A stretch of DNA of 64,000 nucleotides from JBPYFK01 sp051984675 (GTDB taxonomy: Bacteria > Actinomycetota > Actinomycetes > Mycobacteriales > Pseudonocardiaceae). This document shows, piece by piece, positions 48,328-58,100 of this stretch; the first letter of the stretch is position 1; every line of letters starts with the position of its first letter. The notes beneath the pieces are model-generated. The model searched no databases, was not told where the DNA came from, and saw nothing but the letters and a program-made list of their open reading frames with translations. Where the stretch lies: contig JBPYFK010000032.1 in NCBI GenBank assembly GCA_051984675.1, positions 9,626 to 73,625 on the forward strand, read 5' to 3'. Made by a program: the position numbers and the translations under genes.

Positions 48328-48926
48328 CGTCCCTCCCGTCGACGCATCGCCTGACCGTCTTCTCGGACGTTCGCATCCGCACTCGGGTTCCGCAGATGGC
48401 CCAGGAGTTTCGCGAGCCTCATCCGACCCCGAGCGCAGCGGCTCTTGATCGTTCCCTCCGCGACGCCCAGCACGCTGGCCGTCTCCGCCACCGAGTAGCC
48501 CTCGACGTCGACGAGCACGATCGCGGTCCGCTGGTCCTCGGGCAGGGCGGCGAGGGCGTCCTGCACGGCCAACCTGGTGTCCTGGTCGGCGATCTCGTCG
48601 CGGGGTGCGGCGGGCTCCGCCGGCCCCGTCTCCGGCAACGGCACGGTGGGTCGACGTTTCCTGATCCGGTCCAGGCACGCGTTCACCACGATGCGGTGCA
48701 GCCACGTGGTGACCTGGGATTCGGCGCGGAACGAGGACGCGTTGCGGAACGCGGAGATCATCGCGTCCTGCAGGGCGTCAGCGGCTTCCTCGTGGTCCCG
48801 CAGGGTGCGCAGCGCGACCGCCCACAGCCGGTCCTTGTGCCGGCGGAAGAGCTCGGCGAACGCGTGCGGATCGCCCTGGGCATGCGCCACGAGTAGGTCG
48901 GCGTCCGAACTGACGGGAACAGACAC
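48324..48926 (-). CDS. sigM: ECF RNA polymerase sigma factor SigM
   Basis: A 200-residue ECF sigma factor. Region 2 (LLVAHAQGDPHAFAELFRRHKDRLWAVALRTLRDHEEAADALQDAMISAFRNAS) and region 4 (ALAALPEDQRTAIVLVDVEGYSVAETASVLGVAEGTIKSRCARGRMRLAKLL) are complete. It is coupled to the anti-sigma gene by a four-base overlap. Gene neighbourhood (trxB, trxA on one side, murJ on the other) is that of mycobacterial sigM. GTG start at 48926. Confidence 0.94.
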   Translation of the reverse strand: MSVPVSSDADLLVAHAQGDPHAFAELFRRHKDRLWAVALRTLRDHEEAADALQDAMISAFRNASSFRAESQVTTWLHRIVVNACLDRIRKRRPTVPLPETGPAEPAAPRDEIADQDTRLAVQDALAALPEDQRTAIVLVDVEGYSVAETASVLGVAEGTIKSRCARGRMRLAKLLGHLRNPSADANVREDGQAMRRREGR

Positions 48927-48985
48927 GGCCAGCCACTCTACTGACTGTGATCTGTATCACTATGCAGCGGCGGGTAGTGAGATCG

Positions 48986-50536
48986 TCACCGGGACGTGCC
49001 GTAGATGGTGACCTTGTTGAGCCGGGACTGGAACTGGCCGCCGGGACCCGGTGCCAGCTGCGTGATCCACACCAGCACGTACTTGGTGGGCTGGGCGGCG
49101 TTGACCGGGATCGGGTTCGGGCCGGCGGTCAGGTCCTTCGCGCCGATCACCGGGCTGGCGTCCAGGTTCGGGTTCGGGCTGTCCGCCGATCGGATCTCCA
49201 CCCGCGTTCCCGGGCTCGCCGTGTCGATGACCACCTGCGACACGGTCGCCGGCTGGGCGAGTGCCAGCACGACGCCGCTGCCCCGGGTGTAGCCGGTGCC
49301 GAACTGCTGGAAATAGCTCGACGTCGCCCAGCCGCTCGGATCGCCGTTGAAGAGGTTGCGGACCTTGGTCGGGCTGTCGGGTTGCTGATCTGGGTTGTAC
49401 GCCGCGCCGTCGACGATCTGTAGCGGGGCCGACGGCGACTGCGGTGGGCGCGCCGCCTGACCGTTGCCGTTGTTCTGACCCACGATCATCGACGGCCCGG
49501 CGTTGGTGCCCGGACCGGTGAAGATGCCGACGATGCCGGCCGCGAGCCAACCCACGACGAGCAGAGTCGCGACCGCGAGAACCGCGACGCTGATCGCGAG
49601 CTTCTTGCGCTTTTCCTGGTCCGGCTTCTCGTCGTCGGTGCGCCACACCTCGTTCTCGCCGCTGTCCTGCTCGTGCGCCGCCGAGCTGGATGCCGTGCTA
49701 TCCAGGCTCGCGTACTGCTCGAGCACGCGAAGCACTGCGGCTCCGGTGCGCACCCCACCGGTCGTGCCGGTGGCTTCTGGAGTGCCCAGCGCACGAACGG
49801 CCACAGTGGACAGTTCCAGTGGGATCACCGACCGGAGGGTGCGGGGTGCCACGACCGTGCCGTCCGGGCCGGTCGGCGCCGGCGGAAGTCCCTCCGGGCC
49901 GCCGGGAACCGCCCAGTGGCCGGTCAGCAGCAGGTACAGGGCAGCGCCCAGACCCTGGACGTCGGAGCTGGAGTTGGCGCTGGCCTGCGGACCCGGGAAG
50001 GCCAGCCGGACCTCGCCTTCGGCGGTGACGCGGATGCGCTGGGGGTGGTCGGTCCCGAGTACCAGGCCGGCGTGATGCGCCGCCTCCACAGCACCGGCCA
50101 GCGGTTGCAGCAGCCGTGCAGCGGTGCCCGGCGCGAGCGGGCCGTCCCCGACCAGCTCGGTGAGATCGACGCCGTGGGTCCACTCCGCGATCACGGTTCC
50201 GAGCACGCCGGCCGGATCACCCGGTGCCTGGGAGACCACGTCAAGCACTCGGGCGACACCCACGTGATTGAACGTGGAAGCGTGCATCGCGCGTTCCAGC
50301 GTCCGACGCGCGGCGGCAGCGTCCTCGGCATCGGACCGGTCCCCGAGGAGGATGGTCAGCGCGACATCCCGGCCGAGCACGCCGTCCTTGGCACGCCAGA
50401 GTTGCGCATTGCAACGGGAATCGAAACCGACCTGGCCGAGCAGCCGGTAGCGACCATGATCGAGGACGGCCCCGGGGCTTAGCCCGCTCCCGGCGCCGTC
50501 GGCGTGTGCTACTTGCTCGGTCGGTTTACTGCTCAC
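48986..50536 (-). CDS. Membrane pseudokinase (MviN-associated type)
   Basis: A 516-residue protein. Residues 22-320 have a kinase fold but every catalytic motif is lost: the VAVK lysine is T61 (DVALTILL), the HRDVKPxN loop reads GTDHPQRI (161-168) and DFG reads AFP (179-181). One membrane helix (about 325-347) precedes an extracellular beta-sandwich-like domain. In M. tuberculosis this pseudokinase is the C-terminal part of MviN (Rv3910), where its phosphorylated threonine recruits FhaA. Here it is a separate gene 99 bases after murJ. GTG 50536 is preceded by GGGAGAG. Confidence 0.88.
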   Translation of the reverse strand: MSSKPTEQVAHADGAGSGLSPGAVLDHGRYRLLGQVGFDSRCNAQLWRAKDGVLGRDVALTILLGDRSDAEDAAAARRTLERAMHASTFNHVGVARVLDVVSQAPGDPAGVLGTVIAEWTHGVDLTELVGDGPLAPGTAARLLQPLAGAVEAAHHAGLVLGTDHPQRIRVTAEGEVRLAFPGPQASANSSSDVQGLGAALYLLLTGHWAVPGGPEGLPPAPTGPDGTVVAPRTLRSVIPLELSTVAVRALGTPEATGTTGGVRTGAAVLRVLEQYASLDSTASSSAAHEQDSGENEVWRTDDEKPDQEKRKKLAISVAVLAVATLLVVGWLAAGIVGIFTGPGTNAGPSMIVGQNNGNGQAARPPQSPSAPLQIVDGAAYNPDQQPDSPTKVRNLFNGDPSGWATSSYFQQFGTGYTRGSGVVLALAQPATVSQVVIDTASPGTRVEIRSADSPNPNLDASPVIGAKDLTAGPNPIPVNAAQPTKYVLVWITQLAPGPGGQFQSRLNKVTIYGTSR

Positions 50537-50635
50537 GTGTGCTCTCCCGCTCCCTCCGCGCATTCCGGGGGCGCGGGCCGCCCCCTCTCCCCTCGGAAGA
50601 AGACCTTTGCTCACAAAGCCTACGTGACTGCCGGG

Positions 50636-52582
50636 TCATCGACGACGCAGCAAACCGGTGAGGCGCGCGATAACGGGTTGCAGTTCGGCAACTCGGAGCA
50701 ACCACAGCACGCCGAAGATCGCAACGAATCCGACGGCGCTGCCGGCGACCAGCTCCGGCCAGACCAGCAGCGGGCCGCCGCGACCGTGCAGCGCCATGCT
50801 CGCGCCCCGCGCGACCGCCCAGGCAAGCCCACCGCCGGTAACCGACGCCACCGCAGCCTTGAAGAGAGTGAGCAGGAACCGCTTGCCGCCGATCGGCCCG
50901 AGCCGGTGCCGCAGCCAGATCTCACCGACCAGCCAGCCGACGACGAACGTGAGGGAGTTGACCGCGCTCAGGCCCAGCACCACGTTCTTGTGGCTGAGCA
51001 GGATCGGACACAGGTAGGCCAGCGGAACCTTCAGCGCGGTCATGATGATCATGATCACGGTGGGGGTGCGCGCATCCTTTAGCGCGTAGAACACGCGCAT
51101 CTGCATCATCGTGATCGCGTACGGCAGCAGCCCGAACGCGGACACCGCCAGCGCCATCCCCAGTCGGGTGGCGTCGTCGGCACCGCTCTTGCCGATCGAG
51201 AACAGCGCGACACCCAGCTCGGTGCCCAGAGCGGTCATGATCGCGCTGATCGGCAGCAGCGCGACCGTCGACATGCGGTTACCCAGTGACAGGTCGTCGA
51301 CGACCCGCCGGTGGTCGCCATCGGCCGCGGCCGCGCTCATCCGGGGCAGGATGGCGGTCATCAGTGAGAAGCCGATGACCCCGTACGGCAGTTGCAGCAG
51401 CAGCCAGGCGTTGTTGTAGATCGCCCAGCCGCCCGTTCGAGTGCCGACCTGGCTCAGCGCCATCAAGCCGATCTGGCTGACCAGCACGTAGGTGATCATC
51501 CAGGCGGCGAGGCCACCGAACTCGGACAACCGGGGGTCCCAGCCCCAGCGCCAGCGGACCCGGAAGCCGGCGCGGCGCAGCGCCGGCACCTGGATGAGGG
51601 CTTGGGCGACCACACCGCAGGTGACGCCGATGCCGAGCACGAGCAGGTGGGCGTCGGTCATCCGTGCCGCGTTGAGCGTCAGCTCCCCGGGAAGCAGCTT
51701 GTACGCCACGAGCGTGCCCAGGATGACCAGGTTGTTCACCACCGGCGCCCAAGCCGGGGGACCGAAGACCTGCTTGGACTGCAGGATCGCGCCCAGCAGC
51801 GCGCTGACCCCGTAGAAGAAGATCTGCGGCAGCAGCAGGTAGGCGAACGCGGTCGCCAGCGCCGGGTTGGCGTCGTCGGCGCTGCTGACGTACAGCCTCG
51901 TCAGCAGCGGTGCCGCGACCACCGCCAGCACGGTGCCGACCGCGAGGACGACGCTCGCCAGCGTCACCAGGCGCTGCATGTACGCCTCGCCGCCGTCGGC
52001 GTCCCGCTTCTCCGCCCGTACCAGCACCGGCACGATCACGCTGGTCAGCACGCCCCCGATGAGCAGCTCGAAGACGATGTTCGGGAGGTTGTTGGCGGCG
52101 GTGAACGAGTCGTTCGGGGTGCCGAGCCCGATCACCCAGGCGAGGACCAGCTTCCACAGGAACCCGGTGATCCGGCTGAACAGCGTCGCCACGGCCATCG
52201 ACCGGCTGGCGCGGAGAAGCGAGGGCTTGGCGCTGCCTGCGGAGTCGTCGATCGGCTCGATGACGTGGGTCTGCTCGGCCGGGTCCTCGGCGGCGACGAC
52301 CACGTGGGTCTGTTCCACCGGGTCCTCGTCGTGCTTGCGGTTGACCTGGGGAAACGGCGAGACCGGCGGGATCGGTTGGGTCGGTTCCGTAGGTTCCGTC
52401 GCTGGTGGGCGCAGCGGTCGCGGGCCGGCGTGCTCCGGCGTCGGGGGCTTCCGTATCGGACCGACCTTCGGGATCGGCGCGGTCGGCGGGTCGGCCGGTA
52501 ACCCGTGCGGCTTCAGCCGGTCGGTGCGGATGCCGGGCCAGCGGGCGTGCTTGCCATCCCGTCCTAACCCGTCCCCATCCAC
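50636..52582 (-). CDS. murJ: Lipid II flippase MurJ (MviN)
   Basis: A 648-residue transporter. About 125 residues of Pro/Thr/acidic cytoplasmic leader precede the 14-helix MOP core, which begins ASRSMAVATLFSRITGFLWKLVLAWVIG and contains NNLPNIVFELLIGGVLTSVIVPVLVRA. It moves lipid II across the membrane for peptidoglycan synthesis. Unlike mycobacterial MviN it stops after the last helices (LLWLLRVAELQPVIARL), without a fused pseudokinase. The GTG start has a G-rich upstream stretch. The pseudokinase gene follows on the same strand. Confidence 0.95.
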   Translation of the reverse strand: MDGDGLGRDGKHARWPGIRTDRLKPHGLPADPPTAPIPKVGPIRKPPTPEHAGPRPLRPPATEPTEPTQPIPPVSPFPQVNRKHDEDPVEQTHVVVAAEDPAEQTHVIEPIDDSAGSAKPSLLRASRSMAVATLFSRITGFLWKLVLAWVIGLGTPNDSFTAANNLPNIVFELLIGGVLTSVIVPVLVRAEKRDADGGEAYMQRLVTLASVVLAVGTVLAVVAAPLLTRLYVSSADDANPALATAFAYLLLPQIFFYGVSALLGAILQSKQVFGPPAWAPVVNNLVILGTLVAYKLLPGELTLNAARMTDAHLLVLGIGVTCGVVAQALIQVPALRRAGFRVRWRWGWDPRLSEFGGLAAWMITYVLVSQIGLMALSQVGTRTGGWAIYNNAWLLLQLPYGVIGFSLMTAILPRMSAAAADGDHRRVVDDLSLGNRMSTVALLPISAIMTALGTELGVALFSIGKSGADDATRLGMALAVSAFGLLPYAITMMQMRVFYALKDARTPTVIMIIMTALKVPLAYLCPILLSHKNVVLGLSAVNSLTFVVGWLVGEIWLRHRLGPIGGKRFLLTLFKAAVASVTGGGLAWAVARGASMALHGRGGPLLVWPELVAGSAVGFVAIFGVLWLLRVAELQPVIARLTGLLRRR

Positions 52583-52740
52583 CTGGCCTGTTCCCTAACT
52601 AGCCGGAGCGCGCGGTGCCCCGGATCGGTCCGTTCTGGTACGCACGTACATGCGTTGGTGCGATCTTGCCGGGCAGAACGGCCGTTGTCACATGACGCGG
52701 GAGAGTTTTCAGCGCCCTTTCAGCGTTTCGCGCAGCTCTT

Positions 52741-55038
52741 TCAGCGCGCACTCAGCTCTTGCTCGTCGGCTCCCGCCGCGGCGGAGTCATCACCAGCGCT
52801 GTCCCGCTTGCCGTTTCTGCCCTGGACACGGCGGATGATCCTTCGCGCGGCCGACACGATCAGCAGCAAGCCCGCGATGCTGGTCATGACCATGGTGATG
52901 GTGCCGTTGGCATCGGATTCCAGCTGCAGGCGGGTGGCGCCGCCGAGCTGGGTGCCGCCCTCGGTCCGGGCGGAGACGTCCACGCTGAACTTGCCCACGC
53001 GGGTGACGTCGGATTCCAACCAGAACTGCCGGGTGCCCTGCGCGGGAATGCGCAGCACCCCGAGGTCCTTGGTGCGGATGCCCGGCTGGTTCGACGTGTG
53101 CAGCTGGATCGACACCGTGACCGGAAGCCGGTTGGTCACCGTCAGCGGGATGGGACTGTTCGACGAGGTGAGTTTGACCTGCCCGTTGAACTCCGCGACC
53201 TGCACGCCGTCACGGATGTTCGCCACCGCCTCTTCGCCAGCGTGCAGCCAGTCCTGTGCCCCCTGCGGGTTGCCCCGCCAGACGCTGGAGGTGGCGCGCA
53301 GGAGGCCGTCACGCAGGGGCGTGGTGATCGTGGCCGGGTCGACCGCGGCGGCGGGGTCCTCGCGCATGGCCCGGAACAGGTCGCCGACCTGGTAGTTCTG
53401 CGCGGCGACCTCGCGCAGCACCGGGCGCTGGATCTCGGCGCTCGCGTCGCCGGCCGGGTAGGTCAGGCTGACCGGCGGGAGCCGGTCGGACCCGGCGCTT
53501 CCGGCAGCGCCGGAGGACACGGTGCCGGGCGCACTCCCGCCGCCGGAACCCGGCCCGGGGGTGGCGGAACCACCCTGGCCGGGCGTCCCGGAGCTGGCCG
53601 GCGCGTTGGACGGCAGGCCGGTGGGTTCCAGGTACCCGCTGGTGACCAGCTGCTGCATCCCCTGCAGGAGGGCGTGCAGGTCATCGCCGTCGATGTTCCA
53701 CCGGCGCGCTGGCGCGATCACCGATGGTCTGCCGTCGCGGAACCCGTCGGTGGCGCGGAAGGCGAGCGCGCCGAGCGTGTTCTGGACCGCCGGCAAACCT
53801 GCGCCGCTGGCCGCGCTGGACAGCAAGGGGTCGATGGGGGACGCCGCGATGGACTTCTGCGTTGGCGCGCCGTTCTGGGGACCGGCGTTCTGGCCGGGCA
53901 GGATCACCCGCGCCGGACCGCCAGAGCCGCCGGGGATCGCGGTCGGCTGCACCAGGAGGGTGCTGACGCCGAGGTCGGCCAGCGTGCTCGCGGTCGGCTC
54001 GTCCACCGCGCCGTCGATCGGCCAGAACACGTCCCGCCGTGGGTCCACCCGCAGCGCCTGGCGCAGCACGTCGGCGCCGTCCATAGAGCCCTTGATCAGG
54101 TCGGGCAGGCCGGCGTGACCCAGCGCGACCACGTCCGCGTCCGCGGTGGGAAGCGGGATCACGCACCGTCCCTGGGCGACCGACCGGAGTTTGCTCAACC
54201 ACAGCCGGGCGGCAGCCGCGCCCACGCCGGGGCGCGTCGAGCCGTCCGGCTGGTGCACCTGGTAGCCGCCCTGCATCGCGCTCGCCGTGTTGACCACGTC
54301 CGGGTCGATCGCGAAGCACAGCCCGCCGCCCAGCGGCGAACCTTGCGGCGCGATGTCGTCCACCGCCTGGACCAGCCCGAACAGTCGCCCGCCCGGGGCC
54401 AGGGACGTGGACATCTGATCGTCCGCGAGGACCGCGGGTTGGCCCGGCGTGGGCTCGCGGTCCATGCGCGGGACGTCGACGATCGGGACCAGCATCGTCA
54501 CCGGCGTGGGCCGGGGGGGCCGTGCCGGGGGCGTCCCGAGCGGCGACAGCACCGGCAGCAGGAAGGGAGCCTGGGCCAGCCGGGAGAGGCGACCGGAGGA
54601 CATCTCGCCGTTGATGCTGAGCATCAGCGGGTACACCCCCGGCTCGGAGAGCTGCAGCGTGGTGGCACCGCCGCTGATCGGCACCTGCACCTGGAACGGC
54701 ACTCGCTGGCCCGGCGCCAGGGACGCAGTGATCGGGAAGAACCGGGGAGCGGTCTGGGTGACCGACGCGTCCCCCCGGACCGCTTCCGCGGCGTTCTGCT
54801 CGCTGGTCACGGGCGAGCCGCGCTGGATGCGGGTTTCCAGATCAACGATGCGTTGATCACTGTTGTTGGTGATCGAACCGGTGATCGTCAGGACCGGCGG
54901 GCCACCGCCGGTCACCGTATCTGGCGTGATCTTTGTCACGTCCAGTTGGATCGGAGGGGCAGTCTCCGCCGATGCGGTGAGATTCGGGGCGAGGGTGAAC
55001 AGCAGGAGGCCGATCACCGCGACCAGCGCGCTTTTCAC
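52741..55038 (-). CDS. DUF6049 family secreted/anchored protein
   Basis: A 765-residue protein with a signal peptide (residues 1-24, SALVAVIGLLLFTLAPNLTASAE), a long extracytoplasmic part including an immunoglobulin-like N-terminal domain, a Gly/Pro/Ser linker near residue 480-505, and a C-terminal membrane helix (about 715-735, ITMVMTSIAGLLLIVSAARRI). It corresponds to M. tuberculosis Rv3909 between murJ and the NUDIX gene. Function is unknown; the location suggests a role in envelope assembly. The start overlaps the NUDIX stop. Confidence 0.9.
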   Translation of the reverse strand: MKSALVAVIGLLLFTLAPNLTASAETAPPIQLDVTKITPDTVTGGGPPVLTITGSITNNSDQRIVDLETRIQRGSPVTSEQNAAEAVRGDASVTQTAPRFFPITASLAPGQRVPFQVQVPISGGATTLQLSEPGVYPLMLSINGEMSSGRLSRLAQAPFLLPVLSPLGTPPARPPRPTPVTMLVPIVDVPRMDREPTPGQPAVLADDQMSTSLAPGGRLFGLVQAVDDIAPQGSPLGGGLCFAIDPDVVNTASAMQGGYQVHQPDGSTRPGVGAAAARLWLSKLRSVAQGRCVIPLPTADADVVALGHAGLPDLIKGSMDGADVLRQALRVDPRRDVFWPIDGAVDEPTASTLADLGVSTLLVQPTAIPGGSGGPARVILPGQNAGPQNGAPTQKSIAASPIDPLLSSAASGAGLPAVQNTLGALAFRATDGFRDGRPSVIAPARRWNIDGDDLHALLQGMQQLVTSGYLEPTGLPSNAPASSGTPGQGGSATPGPGSGGGSAPGTVSSGAAGSAGSDRLPPVSLTYPAGDASAEIQRPVLREVAAQNYQVGDLFRAMREDPAAAVDPATITTPLRDGLLRATSSVWRGNPQGAQDWLHAGEEAVANIRDGVQVAEFNGQVKLTSSNSPIPLTVTNRLPVTVSIQLHTSNQPGIRTKDLGVLRIPAQGTRQFWLESDVTRVGKFSVDVSARTEGGTQLGGATRLQLESDANGTITMVMTSIAGLLLIVSAARRIIRRVQGRNGKRDSAGDDSAAAGADEQELSAR

Positions 55039-55613
55039 ACCGACTCCGTCCCGGTGCGATGCGCCGGCGGGTCCTGCCGGCCCGGCGACCGCCCGGCCGG
55101 TCCGCTCGCGGTCGCCGCCTCCGCCCCGTCGAGCAGCCCGATCGCATGGCGAACCAGGCGACGCTCGTCGGCGTAGGCCAGCAGCCCGTCCAACTCACCA
55201 AGCGGCACCCACGCCACCTCGGTGACCTCCACGTCCTCGTCGGAAAGCTCCCCACCCACCGCGGTGAGCAGAAAGTGATGCACGGTCTTGTGTACACGCC
55301 GGTTGTCCGCGACGAACCAGTAGTCGATCGTCCCGATCGCCTGCCGTACCCGCCCCGTTATGCCAGTCTCCTCGGTGATCTCTCGCACTGCGGTCTGTTC
55401 GGGGCTCTCACCAGGTTCGATGTGCCCCTTCGGCAGCGACCACAGCAACCGGCCCCGGCGATCCAGCCTCCCGATGATCGCAGCGTGCTTCTCGCTGGTG
55501 TCGACCACCAGCCCACCGGCCGAGGTCTCGTTCACGGTCCGCAGGCGCCGGCGGCGGCGCCTGTTCCGGCGCCCCGGCGTGGTATCGCCGGTACGGCCGG
55601 GCGACGGGGGCAT
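55035..55613 (-). CDS. NUDIX hydrolase
   Basis: A 192-residue hydrolase with a perfect NUDIX box at residues 63-85: GHIEPGESPEQTAVREITEETGI. A basic N-terminal extension (RRNRRRRRRLR) precedes the domain, as in M. tuberculosis Rv3908 (MutT4), its positional equivalent. Substrates may be nucleoside triphosphates or capped nucleotides. No clear ribosome site is seen before ATG 55613, so the start is less certain. It is divergent from pcnA. Confidence 0.9.
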   Translation of the reverse strand: MPPSPGRTGDTTPGRRNRRRRRRLRTVNETSAGGLVVDTSEKHAAIIGRLDRRGRLLWSLPKGHIEPGESPEQTAVREITEETGITGRVRQAIGTIDYWFVADNRRVHKTVHHFLLTAVGGELSDEDVEVTEVAWVPLGELDGLLAYADERRLVRHAIGLLDGAEAATASGPAGRSPGRQDPPAHRTGTESV

Positions 55614-55803
55614 GTGGCCGATGGTAATGCGCCTGGCACGGTGCGGGGCTACTTCGACTGGCACGGTCCGGGGACGCGCCCGGCGTGTCGGACGGTCCAG
55701 CGTGCGTCCCGACCCGAGCACGGTCGGGTGCGAAACGCTCGGCAGAGCGTAGCCGGTGGCTACCCGCCCGGTGGAACCCGAACGGCCGATACCCTGATAT
55801 CTC

Positions 55804-57306
55804 GTGTCCCCCTCCCCTCCTTCGGCTACCGGTACTGACGGCTCCACTCGCCTCCGGCAGGAAGCCCAACGCAACGCCGTCGTCGAGTTGGTGAAGGTTG
55901 CGCCGATCGCCGAGGAGCTGGCGCACCGCTTCGTCGCCGCGGGCCACCGGCTGTACCTGGTCGGCGGGAGCGTGCGGGATGCGCTGCTCGGCCGGCTGGG
56001 CAGCGATCTCGACTTCACCACCGACGCGCGCCCGGAGGAGGTTCGCGAGCTGCTGGACGGCTGGGCGGAGACCGTGTGGGACACCGGTATCGAGTTCGGC
56101 ACCCTGGGCGCGTACAAGCGTGGGACGACCGTGGAGGTCACGACGTTCCGCGCGGACGTCTACGACCGGGTCAGCCGAAACCCGGAGGTGGCTTTCGGGC
56201 ACTCGATCGAGGGGGACCTCGTCCGCCGGGACTTCACCGTCAACGCGATGGCGATCGAGCTTCCGCAACGCCAGTTCGTCGACCTGCACGGCGGCATGGA
56301 GGCGCTGGTGGACCGGCGGCTGGACACGCCGGCCGCGCCCGAGGACTCGTTCGCCGACGACCCGCTGCGGATGCTGCGCGCGGCCCGGTTCGTCTCCCAG
56401 CTCGGCTTCGCGCCCGCGCGGCGGGTGGTGGACGCGATGACCGCGATGGCCGGCGAGCTCCGGCGGATCACCCCGGAGCGGGTCCAGGCCGAGCTGTCCA
56501 AGCTGATGTGCGGCCAGTACCCGAGACACGGCGTGGAGCTGATGGTCGACACCGGCCTGGCGGAGTACGTGTTCCCGGAAGTACCGGCCATGCGCCTGGA
56601 GATCGACGAGCACCACCAGCACAAGGACGTCTACCACCACTCGCTGGTCGTACTGGATCAGGCGATCGACCTGGAACGCGCGGCCGACCCGGAATCCGCA
56701 CCCGACCTCGTGCTGCGCCTGGCGGCGCTGCTGCACGACATCGGCAAGCCCGCGACCAGGAGGTTCGAGCCGGGCGGCGGCGTGAGCTTCCACCACCACG
56801 AGGTCGTGGGCGCGAAGATGGCGCGCAAGCGGTTGCGCGCCCTGCGGTACTCGAAGGAGGTCGTCTCCGACGTCTCCGACCTGGTCTACCTGCACCTGCG
56901 CTTCCACGGTTACAGCGAGGGCAACTGGACCGACTCCGCCGTGCGACGGTACGTGACCGACGCCGGTCACCTGCTCCCGCGGCTGCACAAGCTGGTGCGC
57001 GCGGACTGCACGACCCGCAACAAGCGGAAGGCGAGCGCGCTGCAACGCTCCTACGACGACCTTGAGGAGCGGATCGTGCGCATCCAGCAGGAGGAGAACC
57101 TCGCGAAGATCCGCCCCGACCTGGACGGCAACGAGATCATGCGGCTGCTCGGCGTCGAGCCGGGGCCGCTGGTCGGCAAGGCGTGGAAGCACCTCAAGGA
57201 GCTGCGCCTGGATCGCGGTCCGATGGACCGGGACGAGGCCGAGCGCGAGCTGTTCCGCTGGGCGCGCGAGCACGGCATCGACGTCCCGGAGAAACCGGCG
57301 GAGTGA
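55804..57306 (+). CDS. pcnA: CCA-adding tRNA nucleotidyltransferase
   Basis: A 500-residue enzyme that builds or repairs the CCA end of tRNAs. The nucleotidyltransferase core starts YLVGGSVRDALLGRLGSDLDFTTDARPEE (residues 51-79), with metal-binding D68 and D70. DDPLRMLRAARFVSQLGF follows, and a C-terminal HD domain has LLHDIGKP near residue 310. The need for it fits the tRNA-Ala and tRNA-Ile genes in this window, which do not encode CCA. GTG start at 55804, same position as M. tuberculosis pcnA. Confidence 0.95.
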   Translation: MSPSPPSATGTDGSTRLRQEAQRNAVVELVKVAPIAEELAHRFVAAGHRLYLVGGSVRDALLGRLGSDLDFTTDARPEEVRELLDGWAETVWDTGIEFGTLGAYKRGTTVEVTTFRADVYDRVSRNPEVAFGHSIEGDLVRRDFTVNAMAIELPQRQFVDLHGGMEALVDRRLDTPAAPEDSFADDPLRMLRAARFVSQLGFAPARRVVDAMTAMAGELRRITPERVQAELSKLMCGQYPRHGVELMVDTGLAEYVFPEVPAMRLEIDEHHQHKDVYHHSLVVLDQAIDLERAADPESAPDLVLRLAALLHDIGKPATRRFEPGGGVSFHHHEVVGAKMARKRLRALRYSKEVVSDVSDLVYLHLRFHGYSEGNWTDSAVRRYVTDAGHLLPRLHKLVRADCTTRNKRKASALQRSYDDLEERIVRIQQEENLAKIRPDLDGNEIMRLLGVEPGPLVGKAWKHLKELRLDRGPMDRDEAERELFRWAREHGIDVPEKPAE

Positions 57307-57490
57307 GGCAGGACATCGAGTGAGCAGCCAACAATGATCCAATCCAATAGTAATATTGAGGATTTTCGCTCACTAGTGTCGGTCAGTGGGTAGTGTCCGC
57401 GGAATGGAAAATCGTTTATCCATGCTTCTCGCAGGGACTTCGGGACGGGGTCACATCGCCAATCGATCGTCCGCCTGAGATCATGCTGTA

Positions 57491-58063
57491 GTGGGATCAG
57501 ATGCGGACGTGGAGCCTGGGACGCTGCTGGTCGCTGCTCCGCAACTGCTCGACAAGAACTTCCGGCGGACCGTGGTGTACGTCATTCACCACCGGGAGGA
57601 AGGAACGCTCGGCGTCGTACTGAACCGGCCGAGCGAGGTTGCCGTCGAGGACGTGCTGCCGGGGTGGGCGAGGCATGCCACCGAACCGGCGTCGCTGTTC
57701 GTCGGTGGACCGGTCGAGCAGCGCACAGCCATCTGCCTGGCCGCGCTGCGGACCGGGGAGAACGTCGACTCGGTCCAGGGAGTGATCGGCGTGCGCGGGC
57801 CGGTCGGGCTGGTGGATTTGGACGGCAACCCGGACGAGCTCGCGGCGCGAGCACGGGGGATGCGGTTCTTCGCCGGCTACGCCGGTTGGGACGCGGAGCA
57901 ACTCGCCGGGGAGATCGACCGCGGCGACTGGCTGGTCGTGCCGGCGCTGCCGGACGACGTGATCGCCGCACCGGGCGCGGACCTGTGGGGTCGCGTCCTG
58001 CGTCGCCAGGGAACGCCGACGGCGTTCCTCGCCACGCACCCCGGCGACGTCAAGCTGAACTGA
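57491..58063 (+). CDS. YqgE/AlgH family protein
   Basis: A 190-residue protein with the family signatures GTLLVAAPQLLDKNFRRTVVYVIHHREEGTLGVVLNRPSE, FVGGPVEQRTAICLAAL and FAGYAGWDAEQLAGEI. The structure class is known but the molecular function is not; the AlgH link to alginate regulation applies only to pseudomonads. GTG start. The preceding 184 bases are unusually AT-rich. Confidence 0.93.
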   Translation: MGSDADVEPGTLLVAAPQLLDKNFRRTVVYVIHHREEGTLGVVLNRPSEVAVEDVLPGWARHATEPASLFVGGPVEQRTAICLAALRTGENVDSVQGVIGVRGPVGLVDLDGNPDELAARARGMRFFAGYAGWDAEQLAGEIDRGDWLVVPALPDDVIAAPGADLWGRVLRRQGTPTAFLATHPGDVKLN

Positions 58064-58099
58064 GACGTCCGGCTGACCTGGGACGTCCGGCTGACCTGG
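58064..58099. repeat. Two 18-base tandem repeats
   Basis: GACGTCCGGCTGACCTGG occurs twice without a gap (58064-58081, 58082-58099), directly after the AlgH gene stop and before the end of the SdpI-like gene. Confidence 0.95.
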
Positions 58100-58100
58100 G

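Noticed and set aside
52759..55176. An 805-codon frame antisense to the DUF6049 gene
   Set aside because: Shadow frame; the opposite strand has signal peptide, domains and a gene order match.
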